Shown in pieces: positions 20,632 to 31,124 of a DNA stretch of 64,000 nucleotides (positions are counted from its first letter, which is position 1; each line of letters starts with the position of its first letter). Origin of the DNA: Closterium sp. NIES-65 (Eukaryota; Streptophyta; Zygnematophyceae; Desmidiales; Closteriaceae); contig CANXME010002160.1 of the NCBI GenBank assembly GCA_948144175.1, forward strand, positions 1,683,501 to 1,747,500, written 5' to 3'. The notes below the pieces were generated by a model. That model was not told the origin of the DNA. It did not search any database and saw only the letters and a program-made list of their open reading frames with translations. The position numbers were made by a program, and so were the translations under genes.

Positions 20632-21711
20632 ATGGCTACACCTAGTGTCCTCGCTTTTGACGCTGAGGGTCAGGCCATTGACATTGATGTCTGGGTAGAT
20701 GACCTGCAGCTTTTCCTACAGTGCGATAGGGCAGACGGTCTCTCCCTCTTTGACCTCACCTCTGGTGCCTCTCCTGCCCCTGCTGCTGATGCCGACACCA
20801 CTATTCGCTCACAGTGGGCCACACGCGATGCTGCTGCACGTCTTGCTGTGCGTCACCACATGCCTACCTCTGAGCGTGTACACTTTAGCCAGTACAAGAG
20901 TGCTCAGACCTTGTACGACGCTGTAGTTGCGCGCTACTCCTCCCCTGCCACTGCTGCACTGAGCCGCCTCATGCTACCGTACCTCTTCCCTGACCTTGCT
21001 GCCTTTCCCACAGTCGCTGACCTCATTACGCACCTCCGCACTAGTGACACTCGCTACCACGCTGCGCTTCCTGCTGAGATCTGCGCCAAGAACCCCCCCC
21101 CCCCCCCCATGTACATCACCCTCTACTACATAGTCACCCGGCTCCCTGACTCCCTTCGCGTAGTCAGGGACCACTTCCTCTCTGTCTGCCCCACCACTCT
21201 CACTGTTGACCTCCTCGAGAAGGCCCTCCTGGTAGCAGAGAAGAGCATAGTCGCTGTAGGAGCCTCTCGTTGTGACCCTCGCACCCCTGTCTTTGAGGGG
21301 TGTTCCCCCTCCCCCCTTTTGCCCTCTATTGCCTCTGCTGCTGCGGCCGACCTCGTTGGTTTCGAGTCGGTCGGCGCTGCGTCTGCCCCAAGCGAGAGAC
21401 GCCGCACCGGCAAGGGCAAGGGGGGCAAGGGTGCTGGAGGGGCTGGCGAGGGTGGCGGAGGTGGCGGTGGAGGCAGTGGAGGGGGTGGGGGTGGTGGTGG
21501 GAGTGGTGGCGGGGGTGGAGGTGTCGGTGGCGGCAGTGGAGGCGGAGGTAGAGGCGGAGGCGGCAGCGGTGGCGGTGGGAGCAGAGGTGGCGGAGGTGGC
21601 GGCAGTGGAGGAGGCGGCGGCGGAGGAGGTGGAGCTGGTCGGGGTGGCGCTGCGCAGAGGGTCGGCTCCGTTGGTGGTCAGTGCCAGCAGCAGCAGCAGC
21701 AGCAGGAGTAG
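20632..21711 (+). CDS. R3 gag (capsid-type domain, Gly-rich tail)
   Basis: 359 codons from ATG 20632. Residues 1-150 form the capsid-type domain (FDAEGQAIDIDVWVDDLQLF, QWATRDAAARLAVRHH, FSQYKSAQTLYDAVVARYSS, LMLPYLFPDLAAFPTVADL). Then come a five-Pro stretch encoded by 16 consecutive C, YYIVTRLPDSLRVVRDHF, LLEKALLVAEKSIVAVG, a Gly-rich tail of about 90 residues and a Gln run. It is the only copy of this subfamily with the whole capsid-type region in one frame. The TAG at 21709-21711 probably arose from CAG, since R1 has a CAG run at this position; the same frame continues after it. Confidence 0.85.
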   Translation: MATPSVLAFDAEGQAIDIDVWVDDLQLFLQCDRADGLSLFDLTSGASPAPAADADTTIRSQWATRDAAARLAVRHHMPTSERVHFSQYKSAQTLYDAVVARYSSPATAALSRLMLPYLFPDLAAFPTVADLITHLRTSDTRYHAALPAEICAKNPPPPPMYITLYYIVTRLPDSLRVVRDHFLSVCPTTLTVDLLEKALLVAEKSIVAVGASRCDPRTPVFEGCSPSPLLPSIASAAAADLVGFESVGAASAPSERRRTGKGKGGKGAGGAGEGGGGGGGGSGGGGGGGGSGGGGGGVGGGSGGGGRGGGGSGGGGSRGGGGGGSGGGGGGGGGAGRGGAAQRVGSVGGQCQQQQQQQE

Positions 21712-23487
21712 CGCACTCGTGATATCCCCCCCCCTCAGCAGCTCCGTGAGTGGTACGCTGAACGCCAGCGGGGTGGGGGTACTGGTCCGTGCACCCACGT
21801 CCTACACACCGGCGACCGCGCGAGTGAGCAGTGCGTGGGTGCGCACTCCACCCAGCGCTGCTTTGGCCGCCTGACGGACGCTTGGCGTCACCAGTTCCCT
21901 GAGGCCACTGAGATCCCCCGCTTGGGCGAGCTGTTTAGGGCGGGAGTAGCTGTCTTTGACCTTGACTTTGATGCTATTCTTGCTGCCATGTATGCTGTGA
22001 CTATTAGTTATGAGGGTGACTGTTACCGGTGTTTTCCGCCCGACTCGGGCATTGAGACAGCTGCTCTAGGTACTGGTGAGGCTGCTGCTCTAGGTGCTAG
22101 CGAGGCTATTGCTCTAGGTGCTCGTGCGTCTGCTCCCTCAGGTGCTGGTGAGTTTGCTCTCTCAGGTACTGCGTCGGCTTCGGCCTCCCACACCTTCACC
22201 CTTGACTCGAGGGCTTCTCGCTCCTTCTTTCAAGACCGCACCACACTCACGCCGCTTGGCCGTCCAGTTGCAACCTCTCTGGCAGAACCCTCTGGGGGTC
22301 CTGTCCTTGCTCACTTCTCCACTGTCCTCCCGTGTCCGGCGGCCCCCGCTGGCACCCTGTCTGGTCTTTACCTCCCCTCGTTCTCTATGAACTTGGTGAG
22401 TGGTGCTGACCTACAGGATGCGGGGGTTCACGAGTTCACTCCTGCGAGTCAGCGGGTGACCCACTGCACAGACGCTCGGACAGGCCGACACCTGGCCGCG
22501 TTTACACGTCCGCCGGGGTCGAGCCTGTACACACTGACCACTGTGTCTCCTCCACTCACTGCGTCTGGTCAGGTAGCTGTGTCAGGTCAGGTGTTTGCTG
22601 CAGCGTCCTGGTCTGGTCTTGAGTCTGCCCCCTGCTCGTGTCGCCTCCTGTCTCACGAGACTCTCCTCTGGCACCACCGCCTTTGTCACCCCTCCCTGCT
22701 TCGTCTCCAAGGCATGGCCTCCCGTGTCCTTGTCTCTGGTCTTCTCCGGTCCCTCCCTCCCCTTCCTCCGGGGCTTGGCCCTACCTGCGTCCCCTGTGTA
22801 GAGGGGCGGCAGCGGGCTGCCCCTCACTCCTCCCAGTTTCCTCCGACAGAGGCCCCGCTGCAGACGCTTCACATGGACGTGTGGGGTCCTGCCCGCGTCC
22901 ATGGACAGGGTCACGAGCGCTACTTCGTGCTGGTGGTTGACGACTACTCGCGTTACACCACGTTCTTCCCCTTGCGAAGCAAGGGTGATGTCACTGAGGT
23001 GTTGATCGACTGGATCTACGCAGCTCGTCTCCAGCTCAGGCAGAGCTTCGGCTCGGACTTTCCTGTTCTGCGTCTGCACTCTTACAGAGGCGGAGAGTTC
23101 TCCTCAGGCCTTCTCTGAGCCTACTGTCGTGCACAAGGCATCCGCCAGACCTTCACGCTTCCGGACTCTCCACAGCAAAATGGGATTGCTGAGCGCCGCA
23201 TTGGCATGGTCATGGACGTCGCCCGTACGTCCATGATGCATGCGGCTGCCCCCCATTTTCTGTGGCCGTTTGTGGTTCGGTACGCGGCGCATCAGATCAA
23301 CCTTCACCCCAGGGTCTCCATGCCGGAGACCTCCCCGGCTTTGCTGTGGACGGGGAAGGTTGGCGATGCGTCTGCGTTGTGTGTCTGGGGATCTCGGGCG
23401 TTTGTCCGCGACTTGTCTGCAGACAAGCTGTCCCCTCGTGCTGCTCCTTGCGTCTTCCTTGGCTTCCCCCCTGACGCGCCAGGGTGA
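21712..23487 (+). pseudogene. R3 gag C-terminus, protease, integrase
   Basis: Continues the gag frame: PPPQQLREWYAERQ, a Cys/His cluster, FDLDFDAILAAMY, Ala-rich repeats, then the protease site LDSRASRSFF, in which the Gly of the catalytic Asp-Ser-Gly is Arg. Pre-integrase zinc (LLWHHRLCHPSLL, CVPCVEG) and the integrase core (MDVWGP, HSYRGGEF, SPQQNGIAERR) follow. The second integrase Asp is Tyr here. TGA at 23116-23118 and a deletion near 23485 (the QFYHPTS segment lost) break the frame. Protease and integrase would be inactive. Confidence 0.87.
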
Positions 23488-26442
23488 CAGTTCCTCTCGC
23501 CGTGTTCTGTCCTCCCAGGACGTCACGTTTGACGAGTCGGTCCCCTACTACCGCCTCTTCCCCTACCACACTCCGTCCCTCCCCCCGCCACCGCTCTTCC
23601 TTGTGCCAGGTCCCCCCCCGGTAGACCCCCTTCCCCCTCAGGGTCCTGCCCCTTCAGGTGTGTCCCAGGTCGACGCAGTTGAGCCTGTCTAGGTTACTGG
23701 TGACTCTTGTGCTGCTGAGGGTGCTGAACCTTGGGGTGCTGACTCTGGGGGTGCTGACCGTGTGGGTGCTACGCCTGAGGGTGCTGAGCCTGAGGGTGCT
23801 ACTACTGAGGGTGCTGAGCCTGGGGGTGATACCACTGAGGGTGCTGAGCCTGGGGGTGCTAAGCCTGGGGGTGCTACGCCTGGGGGTGCTGCGCCTGGGG
23901 GTGCTGAGCCTGGGGGTGCTACGCCTGGAGGTGCTGAGCCTGGGGGTGCGGAGCCTGAGGGAGCTTGGCCTGCTCGTGTGGCGTCTGGCAGTGCTGGGCC
24001 TGGAGGTTCTCCGGGTGCTTCGTCTCGGCGGGAGCCACTCTCTCCACAGGAGCTGCGCAAGTGGTTTGCCTGGCGCTGGAGGCGTACGGCTGGAGCTGGA
24101 GGTTCTTCGGCTGCTGAGGGTGCTGGTGCCGCGGGTCGTGGACGTGCTCGTATTGGGAGTACTGGAGCTGCTGGGCGTGCGGGTACGTCTGGAGCTGGAG
24201 CTGCAGAGGGTGTTGGCGCTGAGGCTACTGCTGTTGGTCCTGGAGGCGGTCCTGCTGGGGGTGCTACTGGTGCTGCTGGAGGTACTGGAGCTGGGGGTGC
24301 TTCTGGCGCTGGTGCTGCCGCTTGGGGTACTGGTGCTGTCCCTGCTGGATCTGGAGTCGCCGCGCGGCCTCGGCCGTACTTTGCTCCGCTCCTTCAGCAG
24401 GTTCTTGGTCTCCCGCCTTCTACAGGTCCTCCTCCTCCCTTAGAGTGTCCACAGCCTGTCCCGTCACAGTTACAGCTACAGCCGGCCTCCCCACTGCCTT
24501 CTCCTTCTCCCTACACTGGTCCCACTAGAGGTCTTGCTGAGCGTCGTGAGCCTGCGTCTCGCCCTGCGTCGCTTGTCCGTCCTGCTCGCACTAGTGGTCG
24601 TGGTTCGCGTCAGCGTCCTCCTCCTGTCCCTGGCACGCACCGGATGTCTCTACGTCTGTCCACTACTCCTCTACGTGCCCCTTTGCCTTCTCCACCTGAG
24701 TCCTCTCTTCCTGCTCTTGCCCACCCGGAGTCGGACTCCCTTCGTGCAGCCAGTCCTACTGTCACGCGTCTCCTGGCTACTGTCGTCACTGACCCTTCCT
24801 TTGAGTCCACTGCTGCGTCTGCCCTAGTTGCTGAGCCCGCTGCTCGCTGTCGTCTAGACTACGCTGCTAGTCTTGTCGCTGAGTCTGAGTCTGTCTGTCC
24901 TCCGTCCGTCGGGGGTGAGTGATCCCTTGGCACGGACGTCCTTGAGGACAAGCAGGAGGAGTTCCAGTGTTTGGCTGCTGCTTCACCTCATCTCGTGTCC
25001 GTACTGCTTACCCCTGAGGGAGACCCGGATGCACTTGACATCCCGACTCCGCGCTCTTACGCGGAGGCGATAGAGGGTCCCTACTCCTCTCAGTGGAGGG
25101 CAGCTATGGACACAGAGATGGCTTCGTGGAAGTCCACAGGCACCTACGTTGACGAGGTTCCCCCGCCTGGGGCGAACATCGTCAGTGGCATGTGGATTTT
25201 CAGGGTGAAGCGGCCGCCGGGTTCTCCGCCTGTCTTCAAGGCGCGTTACGTGGCTCGTAGCTTCAATCAGCGGCTGGGAGTTGACTACTTTCAGACCTTC
25301 TCTCCCACCCCGAAGATGACCACTCTTCGGGTACTGCTGCACATAGCTGCTCACCGCGACTGTGAGCTGCACTCTCTTGACTTCAGCACTGAATTCTTGC
25401 AGGGCAGCCTGCACGAGGAGATCCGGCTGCGTCGCCCACCTGGCTTCACTGGGTCTTTTCCTCGTGGCACCCAGTGGAGCCTCCGGCGGCCAGTCTACGG
25501 TCTCCGCCAGGCACCGCATGACTGGCATGACACACTAAGGACTATACTTGCGGCTCTTGGGTTTGCTCCCTCTACTGCCGACCCGTCGCTGTTTTTGCGC
25601 ACCGACACTTCTTTGCCGCCGTTCTACATCCTCGTGTACGTCGACGACTTGGTCTTTGCCACAGCTGACACTGCTGGACTCGCCCACGTGAAGTCTCAGC
25701 TGCAGAAGAGACACATGTGCACAGACCTGGGAGAAGTGCGCAGCTACCTTGGCTTGCAGATCACCCGGGACAGAGCACGCCGCACCATCACCCTGACTCA
25801 TCACACATGGTGCAGCAGGTCCTTCAGCGCTTCGGCTTCACGTACTCCTCGCCTCAGGCCACTCCTCTGCCTACTCGCCACTCGCTCTTAGCTCTGCCTT
25901 CGGATGAGTTCGTAGAGTCGAGTGGCCCGTACCCAGAGCTTGTTGGCTGCCTCATGTACCTGATGACCTGCACACGACCTGACCTTGCATACCCTCTTAG
26001 CATTCTCGCACGCTATGTTGCTCCTGGGAGACAAAGACCGGAGCACATGGCTGCAGCGAAGAGGGTGTTGCGCTACTTGTGCAGTACGTCGGGCATGGGG
26101 CTTGTGCCTGGAGGGCAGAGTCCAGTGGTCCTCACTGGGCACGCAGACGCTTCTTGGGCTGACGACCAGGCTACGCAGAAGTCGTCACAGGGTTACACCT
26201 TCAGCATTGGTTCCGGCTCTATTTCGTGGCGGGCTACTCGCTCGTCTTCTGTTCTCGGCTCCAGTTGTGAGGCTGAGATCTACGCCGGGGCCATGGCTGC
26301 ACAGGAGCTTTGCTGGCTCACCTACCTGCTTACCGACCTTGGAGAGTCGCATCGTTCTCCTCCACTTGCGCCTTGTGATCATCAGCGCTTCTACACGCAG
26401 CTGGGTCTTGTGCCTGTCTTACCTCACTTACTTACCTCTTGA
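23488..26442 (+). pseudogene. R3 linker, RT, RNase H
   Basis: Linker with GGAEP minisatellite (23700-23960) and motif LSPQELRKWFAWRW (about 24035-24085). RT reads WKSTGTYVDEVPPPGANIVSGMWIFR, YFQTFSPTPK, LDFSTEFLQGS and YILVYVDDLVFAT (active site about 25640). Defects: stop near 23690, TGA at 24920-24922, and a 1-base deletion near 25800 in LTQSHMVQQ. RNase H has GHADASWADDQ and SSCEAEIYAG, but the YVDNKA segment with its catalytic Asp is deleted (SPP joined to APCDHQRF near 26366). Ends with TGA at 26440-26442. Confidence 0.87.
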
Positions 26443-26647
26443 CCTTGCTTGTACTGTTGCATATATATACACCTGCTCTTGCCTGTCTAGTCCTTTATAT
26501 CTATGAACTCCTGCATGTGAACTGGCCTTGTGGCCTTGAACTTGTGCTCGGAATGTGTGGTGACTTTGTGATCCACCCTGAGCTTGCTTTGCTTTTCTTG
26601 GCTGGTCTTCTGACCCCTTATTCTCCCCCACTTTGCCTATGGGGGTG

Positions 26648-26772
26648 AGTCAGATTTATATTACATGGCTAATCTAGGCTATACTGGGGTAGCACATATG
26701 GGGTACAGCTTTCTAGGGTTTGTACTTGTACCCAACTTTCCCTTAGTCATTTCATTCTCGTTCAGTTTCTCA
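26648..26772 (+). repeat. R3 3' LTR
   Basis: 125 bp; first base mutated from TG to AG. It is preceded by the purine tract TATGGGGGTG and by 3' untranslated sequence (26443-26647) with the family's conserved GGAATGTGTGGTGACTTTG and CCACCCTGAGCTTGCTTTGC segments. The GTAAA duplication follows. Confidence 0.9.
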
Positions 26773-26828
26773 GTAAAACCGGTCCCGTGTTTTTCGCTCC
26801 CCCTCGATTCAGTTTTTCAGACGCGTTG

Positions 26829-27792
26829 ATGTCAGGCATGGAGGGCCAAGGCGACAAATACGCGACTGCGATCGACATCGCGAGCCTCCACACCGACATG
26901 GAGCAGACGCAGGCGACGCTTCGTCGACTCGAGGCTTTTCTGACAAGCCAACCAGGGTTTGCCACCGCAGCAGCAGCGACCGCAGCGACTGCAGCACCGA
27001 CAGCTCCAGCATCAATGGCGACACCGACATTCCACGGACCAATGGCACCGCTGTCGCCGAACCTCGAAGCAGCACGACTGAGGCTCTCGGAGGCGTTCGA
27101 TCCAAGCGCGAAGGGATCCGACGTCCGGCGATTCGTGGCCACCCTCGAAATTTACTTCGAGGCCATTGGCTGTTCGACCCCGCAACACAACGCAGCAAGG
27201 ATTCGGCTCGCACTGACACTGTTACGTGGACCGGCTATCGAATGGATCTACTACACCGACGTAGCCCGCGGGGAGAATATGTGGCAGCAGTTTTGGGCAG
27301 ACTTACTCGAGCGTTTCGAACCAATTAATACAACCTACATGGCGTGGCAGCAGATACACCGACACAATCAGTACATTAGTGTAACACAGTCCACACAGCA
27401 CATGGAGTTACTGTTCAACAGCATCACCGACCTGACCGAAGGCGGAAAAATCCAGGCGTACACCGAAGGGTTAAATATGGAGATTCGGCGGCAGGTGATC
27501 GCGGCGAATTACAACAGCTACAAAGATCGTGCCTGCTGCCGAGCGATACGACGCGCTGACTCGAGGTCAACCCAAAACACGACGCTTCACGCCGAACTGT
27601 ACATTCGGCACGAAGCGATCGGCACCCCCCACGTTCACTGAACCGATGGATATCGACAAATACGACGCGAAGCAGCAGCCGATAAAATGCGAATTTTGCG
27701 GCGCAGCAAGACATCAGTTTTTGTCGTGCTACAAAATTAAGAAAGCACGTGCGGCACTCCGGGACGGAAACAGTGGAGCACCCCCGAAGTAA
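26829..27792 (+). pseudogene. G1 gag with CCHC zinc knuckle
   Basis: ATG at 26829 (MSGMEGQGDKYATAID). The middle region (FDPSAKGSDVRRFVATLEIYF, LRGPAIEWIYY, FWADLLERFEP, GGKIQAYTEGLNMEIRRQV) is the retrotransposon gag domain of gypsy elements, which forms the particle shell. A frameshift near 27520-27530 moves to the frame of MDIDKYDAKQQ and the knuckle CEFCGAARHQFLSC (C-x2-C-x4-H-x4-C), which binds the element RNA. Stop TAA at 27790-27792. Confidence 0.85.
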
Positions 27793-27869
27793 AAAAACGG
27801 GAATCGCCAGTAGCCGCGGATCGACCTGGCGATCGCGTAAAGATCCGAAAAACAGGAAAAGGCGACGAC

Positions 27870-29605
27870 GTGGCGACTTCGGAGCGGGTGAAAAAAGGAG
27901 AAAATGATGGCGCGAATCTAAAACGTCACGACCGGCCGGCATCAGAGGAAATTGCCGAGGCGAATGGAGGCTCCGCGAAAAAAGACTCTGCACCGACCGG
28001 GAAACTCCAGCCGAACACCCACAAAAGTAAAAATTCGTTAAAAGTATCCTATAAAGATGCTCTAACGAAGAATATTTCTTCTCGTGGTTTTCAAGCCTTT
28101 AAAAATTTCAGGGGAGGTTTAGAGGCCAAGAAAAAGCCTTTAGAAATTATTCAGGTACCTGAGAAGTTGGGCGAAGTACTACGGAGTGTAGAAAAGTGCC
28201 GTGCGTTCCGTGGAGTTAATATTCTCTCCCCGCAACACAGTGTTAAGGCTCCCCGTTGCCCACAGGTGAAGCCTACACAGCTGCCAAGGCTTAGAGGAGA
28301 CATCCAGGCTCAGGAGAAATTATACAAGCCTCGGAAAAATCCTCCTAGCCCCCAGGTGAAGTTGGAAAGCGGTGAGTCAGGTATAGGAAAAAGGGAAGGT
28401 ATTAAGTTTGATTTACCCTATGATCCTATTAACGAGACCCTCTTTGGCTACTCAGCGCAGCAAAAACCACTACTCCTCGAGGTGTTATGCAATGGGCGAC
28501 GCCTCCAGGCACTGGTGGACAGCGGTGCATCTCACTCGGTGTGTGACCGCGGAGCATTGGAGAAAATTGGAGAGAAGGCGGAAGAGACCCAGTTTTCAGC
28601 AACCATGGTGGACGGTACGAAGCTTCCTATCCACGGCGAAGCATCACTGCAGCTGCATATAGGTGCATTGAGGTGGAAGCCGAAGCTACCAGTCACCAAC
28701 ATCAAAGGATTATATTTTATCTTGGGGCGAGATTTTCTGAAGCGGTTCAACCCCGAGATCGATTGGGTCAACGGCAAGGTGTGCATCTACAACAACGGGA
28801 AGCGGATAGCACTGCAAAGCTGGACGGAGACAGGGGACGTACCTGAAACGACACTGGCACGGTTCGAACAAACGGTAAACGAGAGTAATACGGGTTACCT
28901 AGCACTGGTCGTGACAGCAGCAGAGGAGGAGAAGCCGAGCTCTGAGCTCCATGCAGTAGTAAAAGAGGTCTTGGAGCAATACAAGGATATAATGCCCGAC
29001 CACCTACCTGCAAGCGTACCTCCAGCACGCACCCACGAGCACGAGATCGTGGAGGAACCAGGTGCGAAACCCGTCTCACGTGCACCATACCGACTGAGTC
29101 CAACAGAACTGACAGACATGAAGAAACAGATAGAGTATCTACTGGACAGACAACTGATCCGCCCATCCACCTCTCCCTACGGTGCACCAGTTCTCTTCAC
29201 TCCAAAACCAGACGGCAGTCTACGGATGTGCATTGACTACCGCGCACTGAACAAAGAGACAGTTAAAAACAAACACCCCATTCCGCGCATCGACGACTTA
29301 CTGGACCAACTGCGTGGTGCCACAGTCTTCTCGAAGCTGGACCTACGGTCGGGTTACTGGCAGACAACTTGATCCACAAGACAGCGTTCCGTACCAGATA
29401 CGGCTCCTACGAATACTTGGTGATGCCGTTCGGACTCTGCAACGCACCAGCAACGTTTCAGGCGGAGATGAATCACATCTTACGACCCCTGCTGGACGAG
29501 TGCGTAGTGGTGTACCTGGATGAAGTATTACTACTGGCCCGGTATGGCAGCAGACGTGCAGCAGTTCGTCACCTCTTGCGACACGTGCCAGCGGATGAAG
29601 AGTAG
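27870..29605 (+). pseudogene. G1 protease and RT N-terminal half
   Basis: An open frame (27870-29372) carries a basic spacer, the aspartic protease [13 protein letters not shown] with FILGRDFL further on, then [66 protein letters not shown], and [13 protein letters not shown] frameshift at about 29370 leads to [23 protein letters not shown] and VYLDE at the active-site position. There the sequence jumps directly to the integrase zinc region, so the rest of RT and all of RNase H are missing. Confidence 0.88.
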
Positions 29606-30735
29606 CAAGCAGAAAAAAGCAGGGTTACTTCAGCCTCTACCTGTACCGGAGCAGCCATGGCAGGTCGTTAGCCTCGACTTTATCACAGGACTTCCTTCGA
29701 CCTCACGGGGGCACGATTCCATCCTCGTAGTCCTCGATAAGTTCTCCAAAATGGGTCACTTCATACCAACCAACGCCACAGCTACAGCTGAAGCAACTGC
29801 TTGACTCTTCTTCGACCGCATCATCACCATCCACGGCATCCCCGCTACACTCATCTCAGACAGAGACCCCAAATTCACCAGTAAGTTCTAGAAGGAGCTC
29901 ATGGGACTGTTGGGGACAAAGCTTGCGATGTCTTCAGCATACCACCCCCAGACTGACGGATAGACAGAGCGACTCAATCAAGTGGTTGAACAGTTACTAC
30001 CCACAGCTTGCAAGGACGACGTCAGCCACTGGAACACAGTTACCAGCCCTAGAGTTCGCTTACAACAACGCCTCACATGCGGCCACTTGGAAAACTTCTT
30101 TCTTCCTGTGTTGCGGACGGGAACCACTCACACCACAGCAGCCAACTACACCGGCACACGTCCAAGCCGCACATGACTTTGTCACCACCATGCAACAGCT
30201 ATGGGAAAAGACTCAGCGACGTCTCACCACAATGCAGAACTCCCAGAAGCAGTATGCCGATCGTCAGCGACGAGATCAATCAGTAGCAGTCGGAGATCAG
30301 GTGCTTCTTGACACGCGCAACTTGAACCTGTCTCACCTCCCATCCAAACTCCGGCCTCGCTTCTGTGGTCCTTTTCTCGTTGAGGCACAGGTGACACCAG
30401 CTACATTCCGCTTGCGCTTACCTACTACTTGGAAGCTTCACAATGCTTTCCATGTGCAGCTACTGAAACCCTACAAGGACCCCAACCAACAGTTCCAGGG
30501 ATGGCAGCTACCGCCACCTCCACCTGTTCTTGTGCAGGATGAACCCGAGTACGAGATTGAGCGCGTTCTCTCTCATCGGCGCCGCGGCGGCAAGACCCTC
30601 GAGTTCCTAATACGCTAGAAGGGATACGACCCCACTGAGGACAGTTGGGTTGCAGTAGCTGATATGGGCAACGCACGCCGTGCTCTCAAGGACTATCTTG
30701 TCAAGCAGGGTGTATCTCACGCCACCCAGCTTTGA
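29520..30735 (+). pseudogene. G1 integrase and chromodomain
   Basis: Starts in the integrase zinc region ([24 protein letters not shown]), then PWQVVSLDFITGLP (first Asp), TLISDRDPKFTS (second Asp) and YHPQTDG, with several stops between 29800 and 29980 and a frame change. The C-terminus has VGDQVLLDTRNL, LRPRFCGPF, FHVQLLKPY and a chromodomain (YEIERVLSHRR, KGYDPTEDSW). In the chromodomain a TAG at 30616-30618 stands in the usual LxxWKGY position. Chromodomains guide integration to marked chromatin. Ends with TGA 30733-30735. Confidence 0.88.
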
Positions 30736-30745
30736 GGGGGGGACG

Positions 30746-31124
30746 TGTGAGAGTACGACGGCTTATGCCAGCTATGCTTGCTTGCCTTTACTTTATTATG
30801 CTATTTCTAGCATAGGATACTTATATGCATGCATGAATTGCTTGATTTCCTCGGCTAGGTGCTTTCCTATATTTTATTATAGTTATAGCACCGAGCTAAG
30901 TTACGTGCACCGAATTCTGGCTTTTTCGGTTGCCACCGAATTGCCTTCTACCGAATTCAGTAAGGATCTGTTCGGGACGCTACGCGGCCCGCGGAACCTT
31001 CGCGTAACACCTGGTTACGGGGCCTTGTGTCGAGCCTATGTATAGCCTCGTGTTGTACCCAGGTAATCATTCAATTCGACTCAATTCTCATTCTCTCTTC
31101 TGAGTTCGATCCTAGATCCTCACA
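30746..31124 (+). repeat. G1 3' LTR
   Basis: 379 bp. It is preceded by the purine tract TTTGAGGGGGGGACG and followed by the CTACT duplication. It holds the full sequence at the place where the 5' LTR lacks 17 bp. Confidence 0.93.

Larger units (their letters stand above)
19444..26772 (+). mobile_element. Copia element R3, nested in G1
   Basis: 7329 bp with 125-bp LTRs at 19444-19568 and 26648-26772 (about seven differences) and a perfect duplication GTAAA at 19439-19443 and 26773-26777. It belongs to the gag-bearing subfamily with R1 and R2. The capsid-type gag frame is intact, but a stop follows it, and pol carries stops, frameshifts and a deletion in RNase H. Confidence 0.93.
18975..31124 (+). 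mobile_element. Ty3/gypsy chromovirus G1 (contains R3)
   Basis: LTRs 18975-19336 and 30746-31124 begin TGTGAGAGTACGACGG and end CCTCACA. The target-site duplication CTACT is perfect (18970-18974 and 31125-31129). The internal part has a gag with CCHC knuckle, protease, RT, integrase and a C-terminal chromodomain, which defines the chromovirus branch of plant gypsy elements. R3 is inserted between its primer-binding site and gag. Without R3 it is about 4.8 kb, which is short because most of RT-RNase H is deleted. Confidence 0.93.
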
